This document shows positions 25,427-36,180 of a DNA stretch of 64,000 nt, piece after piece. The stretch comes from Stichopus chloronotus (Eukaryota; Echinodermata; Holothuroidea; Aspidochirotida; Stichopodidae). The notes under the pieces are model-generated. The model saw only the letters and a list, made by a program, of their open reading frames with translations. It was not told the DNA's origin and made no database searches. The number at the start of each line of letters is the position of its first letter. The stretch's first letter is position 1. The stretch spans positions 4,739,315 to 4,803,314 of the forward strand of contig CM037842.1 in assembly GCA_021234535.1 (NCBI GenBank), in the 5' to 3' direction. A program made the position numbers and the translations under genes.

Positions 25427-27437
25427 ATGTGAAAAAGGAACTCATTAAAGCACTTATCAAGCATTACGAGCAATTTTGTTTTATCAAGCCATTACCCTGG
25501 GGAGAACCGATACCAATAGATGCGCTTTACACAGCATGTGAGTGCACAGTCACCACTGATAATGAAACCAGTCATTGCACCAGCGAATATCTTTCTACTG
25601 CAGAATTTAATTTCGATTGTAGACGAGTGTTTATTACGGCAGATCTTGGATACGGGAAGACAACATTTACTCAACATTTGGTGAAAAGATGGATTTCGCA
25701 AGAAATGACAGTAAAAGAGAAAGAAAAGATCAAAACAGACCACCCTGTTCTAATATATTTTCACCTTAAGGAAGTGACCAGATCAATGGTACTTTCGACG
25801 GTTGTTCAACGTATGTTACCAACAGGAAACAACCTGACATGCAGCGACATTGACGAAATATTCCAAAGTAATGAGTGCCATATTCTTCTTGATGGACTCG
25901 ACGAGCTATCAATGTCTTCCAAAGCTAAAACAACTTCAGAAGTGTCTAAAAATGACAATACGGAGTTGACGATTGGCAATTTACTTGATAACAGGATCAG
26001 TATGGATAAGTACAAAGAATTACGAGTTTGGGTGACTTCGCGAGAGGTTGATGATATGAAATCTCAGTTTTCGTTACCATATTCAAAGGTTAAAATGTTA
26101 GGATTTAGTCGGCAACAAATTGTTGAATACATCCATAAATCGTGTAAATACTACTATGAACAGAAGCATATACCGGAAATGGCTTTGGTTGTCGATGATG
26201 CAAATGATGGCATTTCTTCTGATAATGCAGCAACCTATAAGACTGATCATCAGCTATCGAAGACAACGGACGGAATTGAAAAGACATCCTCTGGCAAGCA
26301 GAAAAAATCAGAAGACATATCTGCAAGGCAAAGTGATTCTGACGTGGTCAATGTTAGTGACACAAAAGAGAATAAAAATCAAATGCATTTTGTTAACGAA
26401 AATACAGCAGAGATACGTGAGCCAACAGTTCATACAAAACTGTTGGAAGATGTTCAACAAGATTCAAAAAAGCGTCCTCCTGATAGTGAATCAACTGAGA
26501 GTAAGAGAAAAAAAGATGAAATGTCTACTGAGAAAGAAAATAAAGCAACATCAGCCACGGTTACTATGGAGAATGACAAAAAAAAAAGTTTTTAATCCGT
26601 TGAGGTTACTTGAAGATGACATAATTGATTTAATCGAAGTACACGAAATCATTAGCATCTTCTCTAAAACGCCTCTTCTGCAGATAATGATAATCCATAT
26701 AATAACATGTAAGACACTAGATCCGACTGGAAGATATAAAGAAATGAATATTAACAAACTAACAACAATAATAAGATTAGTAATTACCTGTTTGGAATCA
26801 AGATACGTACAGAAAATTCACAAAGATTCCATAAAACTTGATATTAAGACTCTTGAAAGTAGATTGGGGGAAATAGCTTTCAAAAACAAACTGAAAGTAA
26901 CATTAGGTCAGAAAGAATTTTGGGAATCTGAACTTGGTAAAGAAGAAGATGTCAAAACCGCACTTGAGATCGGATTATTGAAGTATTCAAAAGGTGTTAA
27001 AAGTGGAGGTATCCAACTAGCGGAACTAGCATTTTCCTCACATTCTGGAATTGAGTTTTATCATGAATTCTTCAAAGAATATTTGGCCGCGCAATACATC
27101 TCAGAGAATAAAACAAAAGGGAAGTGGCTGGATGAATTCATCAAAGGCAGTGGTGACGAAGCAACAGTGAGGCTCCTCCAGTTTATGTTCGGTATGAATA
27201 ATCCCAAGATTGATAAAGCCTTCAAGACACTTGTGGATGAAAAGAAAATGTGGAATAATTTAATTGACTGTATTTATGAAGTTGGTGATCCTGAAAAGAA
27301 AAAAATCGATGCTTGTTGACTTAAAAAACACAGCCAAGAAAGCTGGATTTAATATGATTTTGAACATCAACTATCTGGAGAGGAAGCACCACTCAGTTGC
27401 TGTAACTGACTTTTGCCATGCCTGCAACGAACATCAG
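25427..27437 (+). pseudogene. Gene B exon 7: NACHT STAND NTPase, two frame breaks
   Basis: A large exon typical of NLR genes. It opens DVKKELIKALIKHYEQFCF and LPWGEPIPIDALY, the pre-NACHT pattern of NLRs. Walker A is ADLGYGKTTF (25639-25668), Walker B HILLDGLDEL (25879-25908), and the sensor-like strand is LRVWVTSRE (about 26018-26045). A charged, low-complexity insert of roughly 135 residues (about 26190-26585) follows GFSRQQIVEYIHKSCKYYY; the helical part then resumes (FNPLRLLEDDIIDLI, KTPLLQIMIIHI, GIEFYHEFFKEYLAAQYI). Ten A at 26578-26587 and seven A at 27299-27305 each shift the frame by one; in both cases one A fewer would restore it. The exon ends at a GTAACC donor after NEHQ. Confidence 0.8.
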
Positions 27438-29163
27438 GTAACCGAAATGAAATGCTTGTGTACAACGTCATTGATTAGACATAATATACGCTGATCAACT
27501 TATTATTACTTTGTTCTTACGAATTGCTTATTATATTATTATTATTACACTTGTTTATTATGATAGGCCAACAATGCGCCACCTAGTCCTTGTAGTCACA
27601 TTGTAATGTTGAGATATTTCTTTTGAGAAGGGGGGGGGGGGGATAGAGGGATGAGTTGGGGTGAGTCTAAGGGAATCATTGTGATGACCAAAAGGTTAAA
27701 AGTTAGATTATCTATATTGTCTAGACAGGATCATTTACACTTAATGGTCACTCCAAGTGAATTTGTTTTTTGCGCTTATGTCTTAAAGAGGATTTTCCAT
27801 TAAAGAGATGGAACTGATGGAAGAATACAGAAATATTTTCTATTTACTGGTGAACACAATCATACTTGCAATAACCTCTTATGGTGGGACGTTAAATTGA
27901 ACGAAGAAAAGTATCGCAGTGGTTGATTGCGTTACTTGAAATAAGTGATGTCATATTCTGTATACCAATCAATTATCCTTTCCATTTCTTCCTGATATTG
28001 GCTACCTTCAAGGAGACATTACGATGTTCTCAGAGTTTCTACCTTGGTTCTTACAAAATGTTCAGTGTCAAGTTGATCTGATTTTGCACTGTGGTATAAT
28101 CGTAAGGTCTAATACACGCTTCAATTGTAAAGAACAACAACTAGTTTTCAGCATTGTCGACATCACATAACGTTAGCGTCAGCTTGATGAAACTTGATAT
28201 GAGCACTAACGTCCCAACCAAGAACGTCGTGAACTATGAACTATTTGAAGGGCCTAAAATGAAGACATTTTAATTCTGATTTAAAGTAGATGGCCCCGAA
28301 AAGTGGCAAAAACAAAGTTTATACACTAAGTGGAGTGAATATTCAACAGGAAGTGGGGAGGGGCAGGACACCGAAAAGTGATTATCATAACATGTATATT
28401 GCCTTGAACTGATTGATAGACCCAAGGATAGACTGAAAAAAAAATAATGGCGAATAAGTAGAATAAGTGTTATATTGTTGCAAGTGTTACGGTATGTGAA
28501 CGTATAATGATCAGCAATTTTTACTCAAAATAAATATCTTCTTAGGTAGTTTAAAAAGAAGCATCCAGATGAATTGCTTATTCGTAATTTCCCTCATCTC
28601 TTCGAAATTAATAGATTATGTAAATAGTTCACCCTGATCTTAAATTATTATTGCCCGTCGCAATTGACAACTAATCAAGTTGAAACTCAAATGACAGTTG
28701 AGTATGGCTATACAAGCGTACCAATAAATCAGAGAGAGCAATTATGCTGAACAATATAAGCTTTTTATAACGCTACTGGAACAAACATAAAGTAAAGAAA
28801 AATGAAAGACTCATTCGGTAGGCCTTGAGAACTGTCCATCTATTGGGGAAAATGATGAGTAAATTAAAGGAAATGCATCTCCTCAAGTGAAAGATACATG
28901 TTGGAACATTGATCCTGAACTGATCTGTTTTTGTCAAAACAAAGCACATTAAATTACTTAATGTTAAGCGCTGTCAAATACGACGTTTGACTCATCTAAC
29001 TTAGCCAACATCCGGTACAAATTGACTAAACATTCGATCATCCTTTATCAAACTATACTGTAAACAAAAAAAAAAGGAAATAGCATTTGTTACATAATAT
29101 TAACCTAAAATGAAAAGCAAAGTCTTTAATTTGAGTGTGAATGACGCTTATTTCCTTAAATAG

Positions 29164-29523
29164 ATAAGCATCACGCGGATGACTTTCAGAGAAAGCTGTG
29201 CCATCGATTTCTTGAAAACAGTGACCCTACCATCCTTGAAGATCTTGATATTTTTGGAAATGAGGATCAATGAAACACAATTTGTCTCAATTCTCACCAA
29301 TCTAAGCGTTCGTGAATGTCCGAAGACGTTGCTGTAAGTTTCTTAATCTTTTTAACTTTGATGAAAAGTAAAATTTTCTCAGAAACGTTAAAAGGCTTAA
29401 TTTAATGAATTGTATATGTGTAATTCTATCGAAACAGGTTCGCGGCATGTGAAGTACCACGAACATTGACTGGAGAAGACTTAACTAGCGTGGCGCTTGC
29501 TATGAAGAATAAAAAGATGAACA
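29164..29523 (+). CDS. Gene B exons 8-9: LRR-like C-terminal segment
   Basis: Exon 8 (29164-29333) continues in phase 0 from the NACHT exon: ISITRMTFRESCAIDFLKTV then TLPSLKILIFLEMRINETQF, with the L..L.I spacing of leucine-rich repeats. Exon 9 (29438-29523) encodes FAACEVPRTLTGEDLTSVAL and AMKNKKMN and ends in phase 1. This is short compared with most NLR repeat arrays. The exon assignment rests on phase and splice sites; the LRR label is tentative. Confidence 0.55.
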
Positions 29524-30404
29524 GTAAGTTCACCTGTTGATACTAGAATTACAATTAAAGAAATGTGTTTCACGTTGTTACATAGATCAAACAGAAGAAG
29601 TATCTTTCTGATATTTTTTGTAAACGTAACGTTGTCATATGAAACGAAACGCTATTGCATATGAAGCGGACTTTGGCTCTTCAAAATTTAAAAGCAAAGG
29701 CAGAAAATAGCTGCTTATAAATTTATTTCAAGCCAAAAAAAAAAAAAAAAACCCGCAAAGAAGTCCTGTTTTAGGAAAATCTGTCAAAGATGTGGTCGTG
29801 CGGATTTGATTAGTAACGCAACAACGCCATAACTGATGTCACTACAGGAAAACGAATTAAAGAACCTCTACAATGGTGTTAAAATCCCCCACTTAGTATG
29901 GCGAATATTTAAGAAGTGACAAGATGAACTTACAAGTTCTTTGAATGTTCCGAATACATTTGCTTCTCCTATGATATATGGGTAAGTAGAGACCTCTCGC
30001 TCAATTTTTGTTTTCTGTCTTATCCACATCCCTGTGATTCCAGTCCTCTCCTTCTTTCTACTCTAAGCCATCCCATAACTTTTAGAACTATAGTTTATCT
30101 GTAATGCTTGTTACAGATGGGAAACGCGCAGACACCGTTTTATACAAGGATCGACGATCGCATCTTAGGAAAGACAAAAATTCACATATCTACAAACCCT
30201 TAGTCAAATCCAAAAATAATAAAGCCCAGTGTGGTCACAACTATTTCAATATCATTAACTGAGTGCCCAACCTCCCTGGCCCAACAGGCTCCACAACAAA
30301 AAAAAAAAAAAACCTGCACATTATTTTGGGATCACCACGTCTTAGCAGACAATTACTAAGCACCATGTGGACCGTATTGAGCTTATCTTCTTTTGTTTTT
30401 ACAG

Positions 30405-30463
30405 GCATCATTGACCGTAACGAACAGTTGGTTTCAAGTATTCATTATAGCTTTGCTCATTGA
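30405..30463 (+). CDS. Possible last coding exon of gene B
   Basis: After a good acceptor (TTTTTACAG) this exon accepts phase 1 from 29523 and reads SIIDRNEQLVSSIHYSFAH then TGA. AATAAA occurs about 140 nt further on. An alternative phase-1 exon at 31003-31041 (KTMCGEEIKNEPNG) could be used instead, so the true 3' end is open. Confidence 0.4.
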
Positions 30464-31002
30464 TGATGAGAGTTTTTCATGTCTCAGTTTTGCATATAAA
30501 AGTCGTATTCTCAAATATTAATCAGTATTCATGATATAGCTTCATACAGCTAAACATCAAACTCCAACCTTCATTCAAACTTCATATGAAAGTGATATGT
30601 TAATAAAAAAGTTGCATCTTGGAACATTATCAGACGATACAGAATAAGTAAGTAAGCAACAAAGTGTGGTGAAGGGGCAAGGGTGTATTTGTGGTTAATA
30701 CCTTCTACAATCGATAAATTACTGCTGCATACTTTTGCCTACTTCTGTTCTTTTTTTATTTTATTGTAACATGGTTTGCCCAGACGCGGCCGACTCTTCA
30801 ACTGAACTCCAAAATCCAAAGTGTAAATGCAGACTAATAGTGACTTCACCTATTTAGGTCATAGTTAGCGCCCCTGTCAGATAGCTTTTACTTTGAAAGT
30901 AATGTACATAGTACTAAGTTTATTTTGGTTTTGTTTCACATCTATCATGAGATCAATTATTTCTCTATGAAATGACTTGTTTTTGGTTTTTCTTCCATAC
31001 AG

Positions 31003-31041
31003 AAACTATGTGTGGAGAAGAGATAAAAAATGAGCCCAATG
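31003..31041 (+). CDS. Candidate alternative 3' exon of gene B
   Basis: A 39-nt phase 1-1 segment between CATACAG and GTATAT, reading KTMCGEEIKNEPNG when joined to 29523. If used, the next block could be at 32172, after a CCCTTAG acceptor. Nothing beyond splice geometry supports it. Confidence 0.25.
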
Positions 31042-34000
31042 GTATATGACGTATATGCTAAAATAAGTTTATACCTGAAGGTGACATAGTACACTGAAAT
31101 ACCAAATGTGACATGAACAATTACTCCTGTGATCTAATTTTACTGTAAATAATGCTCTTTGGAAAACAATGCTCCATTGACATTTTTGCTACGTTGTAAA
31201 ATGCTTTATTAAAAAACTGAATCAATTGAAATGTTTAAAAATGATAACTGTCTATATGTTGTATAAATAGGATTTACTTTGATCTCGAAGAAATTGCTTT
31301 TTTTACGACGATCACGGATGTTTGTTGAGGTGAATGAAAACTATTTTGTCACTGTGTAGTTTCCAAAAGTAAATCATAGCAAACATCATACACATGTCCA
31401 AGTGTATTCAAACCTTTAGGAGTCTCTTAAGCCCCGTTATGGCATGTTAGCAATTCTATATATAGCAGATGCTTCAGAAATTCACTGTTCCGTTGATAGA
31501 CAGCAAAAACTGACATATCTCTCGCATTGATCGAATCATGGGTATTACATCAATGCTACGGGAAAACAAAACGAAACTAAGTTCAGTTTAATGCAGGCTC
31601 ATTAAAACTGCCGTCGGAGTTTGTCTAAATAATGAAGTTCTTGCCACCCTTAATTCATTTGCTTTCTTAATAGCATAGCACATCATATCTGCAATTGAGA
31701 GTTTGACATTATTGTAAAAGTTAGTACCTTTTTTTCAACATGAACTTCCTCCTTCTGGACCTAACGATAGATCTAAATCCAATATTATAATACCTAACAA
31801 TTTGAACCAATCAAAGAAATCTTAAAAAAAAGAAAAGTACTTTCATCTGGATGCTCTATTTTGCTGGGGAAACTTTCTTTCGCTTTAACAATTTCTGTTA
31901 CTACATCCAACCATTGCTCAAGGTTTGGACATTGAAACAGATCTATAGCAATTATGTTGCATGCCCGATGCAACAAACATAGCTACTTTTTGGCTGTGTG
32001 AGGGATCGCTGGAAGCCTACCTGATTATGGCAATGCAATTTGTAAAAACTAAATGTTGATTGTTGGCACAATAAAGTACCTAAGAGTATCATTGTGGTGA
32101 AAGCAAATGTTGTTAGTTGCAAATATTTGATTCTTACAAATTGTTGCATGGCCTCTCTCTTTATCCCTTAGTTTACCAGTCGAAGACGATGAAGCAGACG
32201 AACATGACAGTATCTGCCTTCAATTGTCACGCAGGGAAGTGGGGAACATCATTTTTTCCAGAAGCTATGTAGTCAAATATAGCGAAATTGGTGCGCTTAG
32301 TGCCTCATGACTTCTAGCTTACTTTCTTTTTTTGAACTATTTAGTGCAAGCCATAGTTTTCTATCTTTTCGTCTTGTATTACAATGACAACAAACTTAGG
32401 TTGATTGACACGTGCTCTTCTTTTGCATTTAATAGAAAGGCTTATTAGCATTTCATGGTTACCAAAGATATGTTGTGATAATATATGCAACTGCCCAAGC
32501 GTGACCCTGTCGTATTTGTATAACCTTCCAGTTACGCAAAGTATTTGAACCGATAGTTATGTCTGTAGTAGTAAACCATCTCGAGAAATTTGTCGTAATC
32601 GAAAACTTTCATAATGTGGTCATTCGTCCACAACAAACTTTGTGACTTTCCTCGAAGAGGTGCCTTGTTAAGTAGACAATGATATTTCGTTGTGTATGTC
32701 ATCAGATCCACTTACAATTTGCTTTGACTAGGCTTTGCATTGACTTTGCTGAGACAAAGCTTTCAACAAAGATTGTGTTTGAAGTCTTATAGCAACATTG
32801 AAGGCAAACTTTAAGTAGATAATTCATTAGATTAAATCACACCGGAACATGTATGTATTTCAGACGGACCTTTGTTCATTGCTAAAATGGACAAAGGAAT
32901 GGCAGATGCATTTAATATCGATAGGGCAACGTTATATCGATAGGACAACGTGATGCACTGCCGTGGAGCCACTCTAGAGTACACGATGTGCGAAAGGTAA
33001 TAGAAAGTGAAACATAACACGGTGTCGAAAAAAGCAGAGCTCTGTCAGACATATGTTACACATTGCGCCGACAAAATAAAAAAAAGCCAATCAGACACGG
33101 TGCATGATGAGGCGAACATTTCTTCGTAGATCCCAGGAAGTTCTGATGTCATCCTACGAGTGTAGCGTTACACTTCATTTGGCCTAAACATCTCCTGCCA
33201 GGTCTCCCTGAAAAAATCAGCATAGGCGTATTACGTCTGGTTTCTCCAGTTAGTCACGTGAGCAGTGTTTTATTTTTAAATTTTAATACGTGTAAGGCAC
33301 CCAGGTTACCAACTGATCTTCGTGAGGTCCTCAAAATGATTCATAAATATTCCTAAGTTGACCTGCAGACTTCATGTTCATGCTGAATGTCTCGGGTAGA
33401 CCTAACCACATAATCACAACGTTTAGAAATCTGTTTTGACTTGATACACGTTATTGGTCAGAGGTTCTGACGGAGTTGTTGCTGCTGCATTCATTAATGC
33501 CTTCAACGTTGTAAATCTATACTGCGATCTACGTGGCAGAGAATAGGGATCTACAAACGACTTTTGAGATCCACCGGATTACCACTAAACGCTCAGTGAG
33601 ACAATAGTTACAAATCACAAAATAGTTAAAAAGAACATGAGGTGTTAAGATACTTACATACGATATCTTAACTTTCTTAATTGAGAGAGAGAAAAAAAAA
33701 AACAACAACAATCATGCAAGTTCTGTAAAAGCATGACCAAAATGTACGGTTGGAATTTTGTATCTGTGTTTATTTTCATCATTACTGCTTTATCTTTCTT
33801 GCATTTTGTTCGGTAGATGTAGGGCTAATTAATGATCTACGTCTCGTTTGAAGTATTTTAAAGGCAGTAACGATATGATTTTATTGTATATCCCGTTGAC
33901 ATGTGGCATCACAAATTGTTTCACCTTCAATTATGATGATGTTGCTCATCTATATTCCTTAATTTCATGGTTTACTTTCAGTTGATTTGCTTCTTGTAGC

Positions 34001-34507
34001 AACACTCTTTTACCATTAAACTAAAGGTGTGTATTTATACAATGTCATTAACCGATTTCGATTATTCGTACAACGATGTCGAATAAATTGTACAGTTTAT
34101 GAACTTTTCGAAAATAATATGGTTTGAAATAGACTATCCGAAGCACTTGAAATTCATCAGAGTGATATGTATACAGTCATAGCCACATTGCGTCCATTTT
34201 GTTACTCAGAGAACGAAGAAGAAATCTCCACTAAAACATGCATATTTCACTGACAAATGGAAAGAGGACATAATCGCCTGTAATAGGATATGTTTGTTTA
34301 TGTTTCTTGCTTTATATTTTACTTTTGATTTATGAACAAGGCCGAGAAAGGTGTAAGATCTATGCGATGGGGCATGTGTGTTCAAAATTGTGTCACGATC
34401 TCCTTTAAGAATCGTGAGTCGTTGGAACGTCTCACCCGGCAGGTAATTTCACTGGTATGGCTGTAATTTCACCCAGCCTATGACGTCGAGGTCCAGAGTC
34501 AGAAACT

Positions 34508-34546
34508 CTTTTTTGATCCCTCGCCAAAGGCGAGGGATCAAAAAAG
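34508..34546. repeat. Perfect 18-bp inverted repeat (hairpin), 3-nt loop
   Basis: CTTTTTTGATCCCTCGCC, loop AAA, GGCGAGGGATCAAAAAAG. It is followed by a GT-rich stretch. It may be the tip of a foldback or MITE-like element. The region 32.4-35.0 kb holds no recognisable gene. Confidence 0.85.
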
Positions 34547-35039
34547 GACATGCGGTCATGATGGTATGTGTTTATGGGTGTGTGTGCGTGTGTGTGTGTG
34601 AGTGTACAGTATGTGTATATGCGTATGTGAAGCTTTGACTTGTAAACGAGATATCTCAACAAGAGAAAGGTGCCTGAACTTCAAAGTTGCTATGTAGATA
34701 CTCCGCTATATGTAGATGATCTCTTATATGTATATGATTATTTTTTCAGGCAAAGAAAAAGTCATTTTGAGGTGAACAGAGCTTAAAGTATGAAAATTCT
34801 AAGATAGATTTCTCAGCAACTACATGTTTCTGGAACGTCATACTGGTCACAGTGTGAGCACTTATGAGTAGATGATTCCTGATCCTGTCATTCCCTTGGA
34901 GGTCAAATGTCGTGTGACGTCAATGCAGGTCATAGTTTGAAAACCTTGTAAACTCGGTATCGTAATAAGGAAATGTTGATGGAACTTCAAGCCATAACTA
35001 TGAAATATTAAGAGTAAATTATTGGATAATTACATTAAT

Positions 35040-36180
35040 TTGTGAGATGAGTAAATTACAAATCTGCACTGTTCTTTCCTACTAAACGATGTTTTTGCAA
35101 AAAACAGTTTTGAATGGGAAATCCCTAGGTTCAAGAAGAAAAAAAAAACAACAAAGTCATCAGCGCAATAATTTTTATGGACTCCTTACAATACATGCAT
35201 TCTACTAAACAAATTTTAAAACCAGTGTCCATAAAGTCTTAGTAATTCATTCTTACCACTTAGTGGAGTAGACAAGGGCTGCAGAGAGTCACCCCCTTCT
35301 TTTTTACACACAAACATTTTTTGAACGCGGACGCGATGAAAACTAAATGAGAGCGTAAAAAACACGAGAGGCGGGATAATATGTTGACAGAGGTGGGGGA
35401 GGGGAACTGAGGTGGGGGGTAACGGAAAACTGGCTGCACAAATTTGATATTTTATGATATTAAAAGGAAGACGAAACAGTTAAAGTACGCAATTGAGACA
35501 AGGTGTTCATAAAGGTGTAAAATAGTTAATTCGAAGTTTCAATTGGCCAAACGTGCTTCTGTTGCTTATAAATAATATAAGAGTATATGGCTAGGGATCA
35601 AATCAGCAGCAGAATGGTCGGAGTATTTACATACATGACGACGGTATTGGCAATACGACTCCAAGTACAGTCAATTAATCTAGGACATTAGTACTGTCAT
35701 AGATTCTGAAGACAATGTACCCTGTTTTTTGCAACCCTAACGCTAAATAAGAAAAACAAAATCCCCCCAAATACTGGTTGTCAACGCCAACTAAGGCTAC
35801 TACCATTGCGAACCAACATTCCGTCATAAAGTACGGCTTTTATCACTTATAACTAATTCACTTCTTCTACTTCAAAGTATGTCAGTTTTAATTTTTAAAA
35901 GAACAGTTGAGAATTTTGCTCAACAAGCTCATTCCCCCAACCCCCAACCCCCCCCCCCAAAAAAAAAATCTGTTCGGGTTCTGCGTGGCTTTGATGCGTT
36001 AGATGAAGTCCAACTGCCCACCCTCAATTTCATTTTTATTTTCAAGCTTAAAATGGGTCATTATCAACGAAGAAAAACGTGGAATCTAAAGGAATATTCA
36101 GTCCTCCCATATTTGCCAGCTGGTCCAAGACTGAATAAATGTATAATTCATCATGACTTTTATAGTATCTCAACCCATCT
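35040..36180 (+). repeat. Segmental duplication, left block of copy 2 (pairs with 2170-2880)
   Basis: Partner of the 2.2-2.9 kb block. It is separated from block 1 of copy 2 by about 3.9 kb (36.2-40.05 kb) that has no counterpart in copy 1. A C-run and A-run lie at 35950-35968. Confidence 0.6.

Larger units (their letters stand above)
20070..30463 (+). pseudogene. Gene B (copy 1): Ig-Ig-TM-NACHT-LRR receptor, disrupted
   Basis: Exons: 20070-20145 (signal), 20480-20795 (Ig1), 22275-22622 (Ig2), 23181-23318 (TM), 24587-24630, 24773-24836 (linker), 25427-27437 (NACHT), 29164-29333 and 29438-29523 (LRR-like), 30405-30463 (possible last exon). Splice phases agree throughout. This would be a type I membrane receptor with extracellular Ig domains and an intracellular STAND NTPase, a layout not typical of NLRs, which are cytosolic. 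Lesions: one extra base in Ig1 near 20725, TGA at 22322-22324 in Ig2, and +1 shifts at A-runs near 26578-26587 and 27299-27305 in NACHT. The TGA is not a homopolymer event, so the gene is probably decaying, though the A-run shifts could be assembly errors. AATAAA follows at about 30602. Confidence 0.72.
30464..35039. other. Intergenic region between gene B and copy 2: no gene recognised
   Basis: AT-rich sequence with scattered short open frames (31794-31976 minus, 31952-32149 minus, 33529-33711 minus) that show no domain I recognise and have no paralogue here. Possible stray exons of gene B lie at 31003 and 32172. The two GATAGG(G/A)CAACGT segments at 32918-32953 are a short local duplication. 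Confidence 0.5.

Noticed and set aside
25806..26326. Minus-strand open frames across the NACHT exon
   Set aside because: Antisense shadows of the NACHT coding sequence.
26578..26587. Programmed ribosomal frameshift in NACHT
   Set aside because: A run of A alone is not enough; no stimulatory structure was evident and a second shift plus a stop codon elsewhere favour decay or error.
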